A stretch of 64,000 bases of DNA from Alphaproteobacteria bacterium (GTDB lineage: Bacteria > Pseudomonadota > Alphaproteobacteria > JAQWUY01). The notes under the pieces were generated by a model. It was not told the origin of the DNA. It saw only the letters and a program-made list of their open reading frames with translations, and did no database searches. The translations under genes were made by a program, and so were the position numbers. Shown here in pieces: positions 26,574-33,430 of the stretch (position 1 is its first letter; every line of letters begins with the position of its first letter). The DNA is taken from positions 21,652 to 85,651 of the forward strand of contig JAQWUY010000018.1 of assembly GCA_029250225.1 (NCBI GenBank). The letters run 5' to 3'.

Positions 26574-27017
26574 TTAATCTATAAGACGAAGAACTGGTTT
26601 TTTACCCATTATTAAATAAGCTTTGTCACCTTTACGAAAACTGCCATCTTTTATAACAACTGTTATCAATGAACCATCTGATTTTTCTAGAACATATTCG
26701 TTAGCTTTTATTTTTGAGCCTTCTTTTTCAATAGAATCACCAACCATTCCACCAAGAATTGCACCACCAATTGTTAAAATTGTTTTTTCAGCTTCGCTAT
26801 CAGTTATACTACTACCAGCAAGACCACCAATTGCAGCACCCGCACCAACACCAATAACTCCATCATCTCTTGAAACAGTCACTTCACGGCGTGAAATTAC
26901 TTTCACTTTAATTGTTTGGTGTGTTGAATAAGACGAAGAAGACAAATAGTCAGAGTTATGGTTATCCATACAAGCAGTTAAAAATCCCAGCATAGTAAGT
27001 ACAATAAGTTTTTTCAT
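26574..27017 (-). CDS. Glycine-zipper outer membrane lipoprotein (17 kDa antigen / SlyB-like)
   Basis: The 147-residue protein has a lipoprotein signal with lipobox LTAC (cysteine at 16), a Ser-rich spacer, and a glycine zipper GVGAGAAIGGLAGSS...TIGGAILGGMVGDSIEK that would form a paired hydrophobic hairpin. The C-terminal part (about 100-147) is a small charged domain. Related lipoproteins such as SlyB and the rickettsial 17-kDa antigen lie in the outer membrane and support envelope integrity. It is transcribed alone. Confidence 0.88.
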   Translation of the reverse strand: MKKLIVLTMLGFLTACMDNHNSDYLSSSSYSTHQTIKVKVISRREVTVSRDDGVIGVGAGAAIGGLAGSSITDSEAEKTILTIGGAILGGMVGDSIEKEGSKIKANEYVLEKSDGSLITVVIKDGSFRKGDKAYLIMGKKPVLRLID

Positions 27018-27104
27018 AAAAAATCCCCTTTCAAAAATTATATTTTTTAATAGTTAAGATATATAATATAATAATATAAACATTTCCACTAAAAAAAATA
27101 CAAC

Positions 27105-28100
27105 TTAGACTTTCATCATCTTAATGCAAGTATCTAGCATTCGCATTGAAAAACCCCATTCATTATCATACCAAGCACATATACGAACAGAGTTTCCATT
27201 CATTACCATAGTTTGAGTAGAATCAAAGATTGAACTATTTGGATTATGATTGAAATCAACAGAAACCAATTCTTCGGTTTCATATCCCAATACACCTTTT
27301 AATTCACCTTTTGATGCATCTTCCATCGCCGAATTAATTTCGGCAACAGTTGTTGATTTATTCAAATCAACTTTTAAATCAACACAACTTACATTAGGTG
27401 TTGGTACTCGCATTGCGACACCATCTAGTTTACCTTCTAGTTGTGGTAATACCAACGATATTGCCCTAGCTGCGCCAGTTGAAGTGGGAACTATTGACAA
27501 ACCGGCAGCTCTTGCACGACGATTATCTTTGTGTGAAGCATCAAGAGTGTTTTGGTCACCTGTATATGCGTGAATTGTTGTCATAAATCCGCTTTTAATG
27601 CCGAATTTTTCATCTAGTACTTTTGCAACAGGTGCAAGACAATTAGTAGTACAAGATGCATTTGATACGATAACATCATCAGATGTTAATGTATCGTGGT
27701 TTACACCATAAACAATAGTTTTGTCACCTGGTTTAGGTGCAGAAACAAGAACTTTTTTAGCACCTGCATTCAGGAAAACTTTAACATCATCATTAGTTTT
27801 ATAAACACCCGTACATTCCATTACAACATCGACATCTGATAAATCAAAGTTTGATGGATTTCTATCTGCTAGCAATTTAATTTTACCTGTGCCAACATCA
27901 ATCCAATCATCGCCATATTTTACATCACCGCTTGCAATACCGTGAATAGAGTCATATTTGTATAAATAATAAGCACTTTCTACACCGCGAGGATGATTAA
28001 TTGCAACCACTTCAATATCTTTACGACCAGTTTCAACAACCGCACGCATTACCAAGCGACCAATTCGTCCAAAACCATTTATCATTACCTTTACTGTCAT
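27105..28100 (-). CDS. gap: Type I glyceraldehyde-3-phosphate dehydrogenase
   Basis: This is the glycolytic or Calvin-type enzyme that interconverts glyceraldehyde-3-phosphate and 1,3-bisphosphoglycerate. At 331 residues it has normal length. The Rossmann start is INGFGRIGR, the catalytic Cys is C150 in SNASCTTNC, and its partner His is H177 in TTIHAYTGDQ. At the coenzyme site the usual Asp of AIND is replaced by His (AINHPRG, residue 36), and the usual Leu-Pro of DLPHKD is Ala-Ser (DASHKD, residues 187-192). Both changes are like those of NADP-using chloroplast enzymes. It follows tkt on the same strand, separated by a terminator. The tkt-gap order is common in alphaproteobacteria. Confidence 0.97.
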   Translation of the reverse strand: MTVKVMINGFGRIGRLVMRAVVETGRKDIEVVAINHPRGVESAYYLYKYDSIHGIASGDVKYGDDWIDVGTGKIKLLADRNPSNFDLSDVDVVMECTGVYKTNDDVKVFLNAGAKKVLVSAPKPGDKTIVYGVNHDTLTSDDVIVSNASCTTNCLAPVAKVLDEKFGIKSGFMTTIHAYTGDQNTLDASHKDNRRARAAGLSIVPTSTGAARAISLVLPQLEGKLDGVAMRVPTPNVSCVDLKVDLNKSTTVAEINSAMEDASKGELKGVLGYETEELVSVDFNHNPNSSIFDSTQTMVMNGNSVRICAWYDNEWGFSMRMLDTCIKMMKV

Positions 28101-28138
28101 TTTAACCTCTTTATAATTTATATAATATTTATAATCTA

Positions 28139-28169
28139 GAAAAAGCCCTAGTAAAATAAATACTAGGGC
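28139..28169 (-). terminator. Intrinsic terminator of tkt
   Basis: A 9-bp perfect stem GCCCTAGTA/TACTAGGGC (28145-28153 with 28161-28169) has a 7-base loop and, on the minus strand, is followed by a run of five T. It lies nine bases after the tkt stop and ahead of gap. Confidence 0.85.
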
Positions 28170-28177
28170 AATAAAAG

Positions 28178-30145
28178 TTATATTCTTTGCTTAATTTGTG
28201 AAACTAAGTTATCAACTGTTATGCCAAAATGTTTATATAATTCATCGGCAGGTGCAGATGCACCAAATGAGTCCATACCAACAAAACCATCTTCTCGTCT
28301 TAGGACACAATCCCAACCCATTTTTAATCCTGCCTCGATACCAACCCTTGGAGCCGTACCAATAACAGACATTTTATAATCTTCATCTTGTTTAATAAAC
28401 AATTCCATACAAGGCATCGAAACAACGGCAACTTTTATTCCTTGTTTAATAAGTTCAGATTGTGCATTTAAAGCAATTTCTACTTCTGAACCAGTGGCAA
28501 TTATTGTACCGTCTCTTTCTCCGTCACAATCAGATAATACATAAGCACCTTTTGCTGATAAATTATTATCAGTGTGTTTTGTACGAACTGTTGGCAATCC
28601 TTGCCTTGATAAGGCTAGTATAGATGGAGTATTTTTGTGTTGTAATGCTAATGCCCAAACCTCAGCTGTCTCAACTAAATCAGCAGGACGGAAGTTTAAT
28701 AAGTTAGGAATTGCTCGCAAGCTAGCAAGGTGTTCTACCGGTTGATGTGTTGGACCATCTTCGCCCAATCCTATTGAATCATGTGTCATTACATAAATTG
28801 AACGAATACCCATCAAAGCAGACAAACGAATTGCAGGACGACAATAATCAGCAAACACCATAAATGTTCCACCATAAGGCACAAAACCACCGTGCAATGC
28901 AATACCATTCATCACTGCACCCATACCGTGTTCACGAATTCCATAATGTATATACGAACCGCCATAATTATTAGCTTGAATTACATCCATATCATTAGTT
29001 TTTGTTAAATTAGAACCACTTAAATCAGCTGAACCACCTATTAATTGTGGTATTTCTTTGTATAGTTCTTCCAATACAATTTGGCTTGCTTTTCGTGTCG
29101 CAATTTTATTCTGATCACTTGATGCATTTTGCTTTATCTTGTTAATTGCAGTTAAAAATTCCTTGCCTAAATCAGGGTTTAAACATTTATGAAAATCAGA
29201 TTTTTTATCTGAACTTTCTAGGCGTTTTTCCCACTCTATTCTTGCATCTTGGCCTGATTTTCCAACACTACGCCAAGCATTTAAAACATCATCAGGAATT
29301 ACAAAAGGTTCCCAATCGCAACCTAATTCTTGCTTAGCTTTTGCTATTTCATCATTACCCAAAGGAGCACCGTGGCAACTAGCTGTACCCGACTTATTAG
29401 GTGAACCTTTACCGATAACTGTTTTACAAGCTATCATAACAGGTTTATCTGAGTCCTGAGCCTGATTTAATGCATTTTCAATATCATCAAAATTATGTCC
29501 ATCACAAGAAATTACTTTCCAACCAGCAGATTCAAATCTTAATTTTTGATTCTCAGAACTTGCTAGTGAAATTTTACCATCGATAGAGATATCGTTATCA
29601 TCCCAAAGAACAATTAAGTTAGATAACTTCCAATGTCCAGCCATTGTTATTGCTTCTTGTGATATACCTTCCATTAAACAACCATCGCCGGCTATTACAT
29701 ATGTTTTATGGTTTACTAAATTATCGCCGAATCTTGCATTTAGCATTCTTTCAGCTAAGGCAAATCCAACAGAGTTAGTAATCCCCTGTCCCAGTGGGCC
29801 TGTTGTTGTTTCAATGCCTTTCATATGACCATATTCGGGATGACCAGCGGTTTTAGCATTAAGTTGTCGGAAATCTTTTATATCTTCTATGCTACAATCA
29901 TCATTACCTGTTAAATAAGACAAACTATATAGTAACATTGAGCCGTGACCTGCGGATAAAATAAATCGATCTCTGTCGGCCCAATCTAGGCATTGAGAAT
30001 CATATTTTAAAAATTTAGTAAATAATACAGTTGCGACATCGGCCATTCCCATTGGCATTCCAGGGTGACCTGAATTTGCTTTTTGTACAGCGTCCATAGA
30101 TAAGCAACGAATTGCATTTGACATATTTTTTAATGTTGTAATCAT
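28178..30145 (-). CDS. tkt: Transketolase
   Basis: This thiamine diphosphate enzyme of the pentose phosphate pathway moves two-carbon units between sugars. The 655-residue protein shows AIRCLSMDAVQKANSGHPGMPMGMAD at the start, the GDGCLMEGISQEA cofactor motif with LIVLWDDNDISIDG, LGEDGPTHQPVEHLASLRAIPN in the pyrimidine-binding domain, and the C-terminal GVDSFGASAP-like GMDSFGASAPADELYKHFGIT. All domains are full length. A terminator follows, so gap needs its own promoter or read-through. Confidence 0.98.
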   Translation of the reverse strand: MITTLKNMSNAIRCLSMDAVQKANSGHPGMPMGMADVATVLFTKFLKYDSQCLDWADRDRFILSAGHGSMLLYSLSYLTGNDDCSIEDIKDFRQLNAKTAGHPEYGHMKGIETTTGPLGQGITNSVGFALAERMLNARFGDNLVNHKTYVIAGDGCLMEGISQEAITMAGHWKLSNLIVLWDDNDISIDGKISLASSENQKLRFESAGWKVISCDGHNFDDIENALNQAQDSDKPVMIACKTVIGKGSPNKSGTASCHGAPLGNDEIAKAKQELGCDWEPFVIPDDVLNAWRSVGKSGQDARIEWEKRLESSDKKSDFHKCLNPDLGKEFLTAINKIKQNASSDQNKIATRKASQIVLEELYKEIPQLIGGSADLSGSNLTKTNDMDVIQANNYGGSYIHYGIREHGMGAVMNGIALHGGFVPYGGTFMVFADYCRPAIRLSALMGIRSIYVMTHDSIGLGEDGPTHQPVEHLASLRAIPNLLNFRPADLVETAEVWALALQHKNTPSILALSRQGLPTVRTKHTDNNLSAKGAYVLSDCDGERDGTIIATGSEVEIALNAQSELIKQGIKVAVVSMPCMELFIKQDEDYKMSVIGTAPRVGIEAGLKMGWDCVLRREDGFVGMDSFGASAPADELYKHFGITVDNLVSQIKQRI

Positions 30146-30232
30146 TAGGTATTTTCCTTAAACTATTCAAGTAACTATTTTTTACAATAATATATTATTT
30201 TTATCATAATTTTACAAGATAAAACCCTTAAC

Positions 30233-30261
30233 TTGACGAAATAAAAATAAAATACTAAATT
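30233..30261 (+). promoter_or_regulatory. Candidate promoter for the zapA cluster
   Basis: TTGACG and TAAATT are 17 bases apart, some 50 bases ahead of the small gene at 30312, in the divergent gap with tkt. A second TATAAT-like stretch follows at once, so the exact -10 is uncertain. Confidence 0.45.
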
Positions 30262-30311
30262 ATATAATAGGATATATAAATAACTGTTATAATTTATACA
30301 AATGAGAAAAT

Positions 30312-30491
30312 ATGAAAAAAATTGATGAAATATTCGATAGAATAAAACAAGCAACAATTGATATTAACAATGGATTTGAAAAAATATCAGAAACAATACA
30401 ATATCAAGATGATGAAAAAATTGACAATGTAAAGTCGGAAATTGATTCTATTATTAAAGAGCTTGAACAAGTTATCCAGAAAGAACAATAA
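30312..30491 (+). CDS. Small coiled-coil protein upstream of zapA (DUF4164-like)
   Basis: The 59-residue protein is acidic and predicted to be almost entirely helical, with heptad-like spacing of Ile and Leu (IDEIFDRIKQATIDINNG..., IDSIIKELEQVIQKE). Its stop abuts the zapA start (TAA directly followed by ATG), so the two are coupled. In many alphaproteobacteria a short coiled-coil protein, often annotated DUF4164, precedes zapA; position and character fit, though the sequence is too short and divergent for certainty. It probably works with the division machinery. Confidence 0.65.
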   Translation: MKKIDEIFDRIKQATIDINNGFEKISETIQYQDDEKIDNVKSEIDSIIKELEQVIQKEQ

Positions 30492-30788
30492 ATGACAAAA
30501 ATACAAATCAATGTTTTAAATCGCGAATACACAATACAATGTCAAGACGGGGAAGAACAGAAAGTTCAAGAGCTAGCAGAAAAATTAAATTCGCAGATGA
30601 ATGAATTACAACAGAAAATTCCTAATGTATCGGACATTAATCTATTTGTAATAAATTCCCTTATCAATCTTGATAATAAAAAAATTGATATAAATTCAGA
30701 AAACAATCTCGATAACAATACGATTGAAAAATTCGAAAATATGGCAATCGAACTAGAAACCCTTGCACAAAAAATAAAAAACATTTAA
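30492..30788 (+). CDS. zapA: Cell division protein ZapA
   Basis: ZapA is an FtsZ-associated protein that bundles protofilaments at the Z-ring. The 98-residue protein starts with the typical ZapA beta hairpin (TKIQINVLNREYTIQCQDGEEQKVQELAEKLNSQM) and ends in a coiled coil (IEKFENMAIELETLAQKI). Its length is close to the family norm. The 6S RNA gene follows directly, as in E. coli and other proteobacteria, which supports the call. Confidence 0.92.
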   Translation: MTKIQINVLNREYTIQCQDGEEQKVQELAEKLNSQMNELQQKIPNVSDINLFVINSLINLDNKKIDINSENNLDNNTIEKFENMAIELETLAQKIKNI

Positions 30789-30796
30789 TATGCCCG

Positions 30797-30945
30797 AGAA
30801 CTACCCTGTTCGTCAGAATATTTGTTCTGGGGGCTATAATCTTTCTTAGGGAGTTGTCCCTGTTTAAACTATTAGTTTAATTAAATAACACCCACCTGTA
30901 CACACAGGCTCACAAGAAATATATTCAACGGCAGGGTGGTGGTTG
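30797..30945 (+). ncRNA. ssrS: 6S RNA
   Basis: This RNA binds the sigma-70 RNA polymerase holoenzyme by mimicking an open promoter and lowers transcription in stationary phase. The ends close with the typical stem: ACTACCCTG (30800-30808) pairs with CAGGGTGGT (30932-30940) with one G-U. Inside are an AGGGA/TCCCT hairpin (30848-30861), a TAAACT/AGTTTA hairpin (about 30864-30878) and CCTGT/ACAGG (30895-30908). The stretch is richer in G+C than its flanks and has no coding frame. Lying directly behind zapA is the classical position for ssrS. The exact 5' and 3' ends are estimates. Confidence 0.85.
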
Positions 30946-30966
30946 TATCAAATAAATATAATTTAG

Positions 30967-30995
30967 TTGACAAAATCAATCATTAAAACTACCAT
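30967..30995 (+). promoter_or_regulatory. Promoter for the small secreted protein gene
   Basis: TTGACA (30967-30972) and TACCAT (30990-30995) are 17 bases apart, about 20 bases ahead of the ATG at 31017. The -35 box is perfect and the -10 box is weak. Confidence 0.5.
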
Positions 30996-31016
30996 AGATT
31001 GTAAAAAGGATTTAAT

Positions 31017-31229
31017 ATGAAAAAAATATTATTAATTTTACCGGCAATAGGTATAATACTCTTTGCAAATTATTCTTTCGCGGATAACTGGGTTTTTAGG
31101 TATTACAGAAACAATGGATCTTGTATACACAGACATCATAAAAATATAGATAGTATATACAAGATGCAAGGACTAAAACATAAGTGTCAGTATGGTAATT
31201 TTTATTGTAATAGTAAAAGCTTCAAATAG
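31017..31229 (+). CDS. Small secreted cysteine-containing protein of unknown function
   Basis: The 70-residue protein has a clear signal peptide (MKKILLILPAIGIILFANYSFA, cleavage before DNW). It leaves a mature 48-residue basic protein with aromatic residues (WVFRYYRNN), several His and three Cys (GSC, HKC, FYC). One disulphide or a metal site is possible. AAAGGA precedes the ATG, and a promoter-like element lies just upstream. I recognise no family. It sits directly after the 6S RNA gene and convergent with the SYLF gene. Confidence 0.7.
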   Translation: MKKILLILPAIGIILFANYSFADNWVFRYYRNNGSCIHRHHKNIDSIYKMQGLKHKCQYGNFYCNSKSFK

Positions 31230-31251
31230 TAATTAGAATTAATAAAAGATT

Positions 31252-32064
31252 TTAATCGTACTGATATTTAAATTTATCTAAATATTCACGAAAACTATCA
31301 GCATGTTTATTTGCATATAATCCATCAATTATTACTGTTTGAGTACTAGCATCATCACGACCATAATATGCTCGGTTTAAATTATCATCTGGTCTAATTG
31401 ATGAACTTTCTAGTGTTGCACCTATGAATGCACCTTTTGAAATCGCGAACATTTTTATATCATTACCAAGGTTTGATGTAGCGGAATAACCTATTGCTTC
31501 ACCTTGTTCACCAGCGGCACCTTTCACAGATGCGCCTACCTGAAATTTGTCAGATATTAATGCACCTAATCCTTTACCATTCATAACTAACATTGTAACT
31601 TTTGATGAATCAGCGCCAATTTGCAAACCTAAAGAAGCTTGGTTATATGTATAAAAAGCAGGATAAGACCACTTACCATTTTTTGCTCGTGCTAGCATCA
31701 CACCAGTTCCACCACTTACACCAACAAGTAAACCTGCATTAATTACAGAGGGAAATATTAATACAGCTCTTGCTTTACCTAAATCTTTTTTAATTTCAGA
31801 ATAATTTTTTTGTGATTCAAAATCTTGTAAAGTATAGAAAGATTCCATTAATAATCTTTCAGCATTACGACGATTTTTTGCCATATCAGAACCGCTAGGA
31901 TTAGCTATTTGATATTCAGCTTTTTTAACATTAGCACTTTTATTTGTATTAGGGTTTGAGATTGATTCAAGTTCTATAACTTCTATGTCATCGTTGGCAA
32001 TAACGACATTAGAAATTAACAAAGAAAAAACAACTAATAAATAACTGACAATTTTTTTAATCAT
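31252..32064 (-). CDS. SYLF (Ysc84) domain protein
   Basis: The 270-residue secreted protein has a signal peptide (about 1-23, cleavage after VVIA). A linker (NPNTNKSANVKKAEYQ) is followed by the Ysc84/SYLF domain: LGKARAVLIFPSVINAGLLVGVSGGTGVMLAR, NGKWSYPAFYTYNQASLGLQIGADSSKVTMLVMN, and VSVKGAAGEQGEAIGY-like. Eukaryotic members bind phosphoinositides; in bacteria these are periplasmic or outer membrane-associated lipid-binding proteins of unclear role. It is transcribed alone toward the 6S region. Confidence 0.88.
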   Translation of the reverse strand: MIKKIVSYLLVVFSLLISNVVIANDDIEVIELESISNPNTNKSANVKKAEYQIANPSGSDMAKNRRNAERLLMESFYTLQDFESQKNYSEIKKDLGKARAVLIFPSVINAGLLVGVSGGTGVMLARAKNGKWSYPAFYTYNQASLGLQIGADSSKVTMLVMNGKGLGALISDKFQVGASVKGAAGEQGEAIGYSATSNLGNDIKMFAISKGAFIGATLESSSIRPDDNLNRAYYGRDDASTQTVIIDGLYANKHADSFREYLDKFKYQYD

Positions 32065-32131
32065 ATTTTGTAACCCTTAACATTAAAATACTTAGATTAC
32101 ATTATATTCTTTTTATTATAAATAATCAATA

Positions 32132-33379
32132 TTATAAATCGGTATATTTTTTTAATAGAGAAGGTATATTAGTTCCAACCATACCCCTTGCGTGTTGCAT
32201 AAAAAACTTCTTTGCTGGAATGATTTTATTTAATATGCCCATTCCTGCAACTCTTAGTGTGCGGATAATACCGATATCATTAGAGAATAATTTTACTAAT
32301 CCATCACAGATTAAAACCAATGATGCATTATCAAAATATCGATATTGTTCATAGTGTTTTAATGTTTCAATACTACCGATATCACGGCCAGCCTTTTTTG
32401 CTTTTACAATACATTCTGTTAAACTAGCAATATCCCTTATTCCCATATTAAATCCTTGCCCTGCAATTGGGTGCATTGAATGGGCTGAATCACCAACAAG
32501 TGCCAAACGATGTTTGATATAACCTGTTGTGTGATGAGCGGTTAATGGGTATGAATAAACTTTATTATCTGTGACAGAAATATCACCTAACCAATCACCA
32601 AATCTTTGTTTTAGGTGTTCTTTAAAATCATTATTATTCATTTTTAAAACTTGTTTTGCTATTTCGTCTTGTTCAGACCAAATTACGCTCATTTTATTAC
32701 CTTGCATAGGTAGTACACCGAAAGGCCCACCTGGGAAAAACAATTCCAATGCAACGCCATTATGATTATCCTTAGTATCAACAGTACAAACAATAGCTGT
32801 TTGTTTATAATCCCAATTAATAGTTTTAAATTTTTCTTTTTCACGAATTTTTGAAAACTTGCCATCACAAGCAAGTAATAATTTACCTGAAATTGTTTTA
32901 CCGTTTATTTCAACAATAACTTCATCATCGTTTATTTCATAATCAAGAACTTGTGAATCTTCGATATAATCTATGTTATCTAGTTCGCAAAGTCGTTCAT
33001 ATTGGCACCTTCGCAAAGTATTATTTTCAAAAATATATCCCAAGGCTTCACCATTGACCAAATTATTATCATAATGCATTGAGTAAGCAGACATACCTTT
33101 AACAACATCGCCATCTTGAATATGAATATCAAGCATAGGTGAAGCGTATTTTTCGACTTTTTCCCAAACACCGGTATGTTTTAAAAGATTAGATGATGCT
33201 GAGGCAATAGCACAAGTTCGCCCATCAAATTCATCGTTTAATATATTATTGATTTTGCTTCGATCTATAACACAAACAGAAATACCATAACTGCCAAGTG
33301 AAACAGCCATTTGAAGTCCGGAAAGACTACCGCCGATAATTATAACATCATAGGAACATAATTTATTATTTTTAATCAT
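32132..33379 (-). CDS. UbiH/UbiF/COQ6-family FAD-dependent monooxygenase
   Basis: This is a ubiquinone-biosynthesis ring hydroxylase of 415 residues. It has the FAD-binding GGSLSGLQMAVSLG near the N-terminus, a middle segment with NGRTCAIASASSNLL-like DGRTCAIAS typical of UbiH and UbiF, and the second FAD motif LVGDSAHSMHPIAGQGFNMGIRDIASL at about 285. Which ring position it hydroxylates cannot be told from sequence. A COQ9-family gene is also in this window, consistent with aerobic ubiquinone synthesis. It is divergent from ftsK. Confidence 0.93.
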   Translation of the reverse strand: MIKNNKLCSYDVIIIGGSLSGLQMAVSLGSYGISVCVIDRSKINNILNDEFDGRTCAIASASSNLLKHTGVWEKVEKYASPMLDIHIQDGDVVKGMSAYSMHYDNNLVNGEALGYIFENNTLRRCQYERLCELDNIDYIEDSQVLDYEINDDEVIVEINGKTISGKLLLACDGKFSKIREKEKFKTINWDYKQTAIVCTVDTKDNHNGVALELFFPGGPFGVLPMQGNKMSVIWSEQDEIAKQVLKMNNNDFKEHLKQRFGDWLGDISVTDNKVYSYPLTAHHTTGYIKHRLALVGDSAHSMHPIAGQGFNMGIRDIASLTECIVKAKKAGRDIGSIETLKHYEQYRYFDNASLVLICDGLVKLFSNDIGIIRTLRVAGMGILNKIIPAKKFFMQHARGMVGTNIPSLLKKYTDL

Positions 33380-33400
33380 TGCAATATTCTATAATATTTT

Positions 33401-33429
33401 TTGATAATTTAAAACTTTTTTGTTATATT
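33401..33429 (+). promoter_or_regulatory. Promoter directly abutting the ftsK start
   Basis: TTGATA (33401-33406) and TATATT (33424-33429) are 17 bases apart. The expected transcript start, near 33436, coincides with the ATG at 33437, and there is no Shine-Dalgarno sequence before either possible start. Confidence 0.5.
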
Positions 33430-33430
33430 A

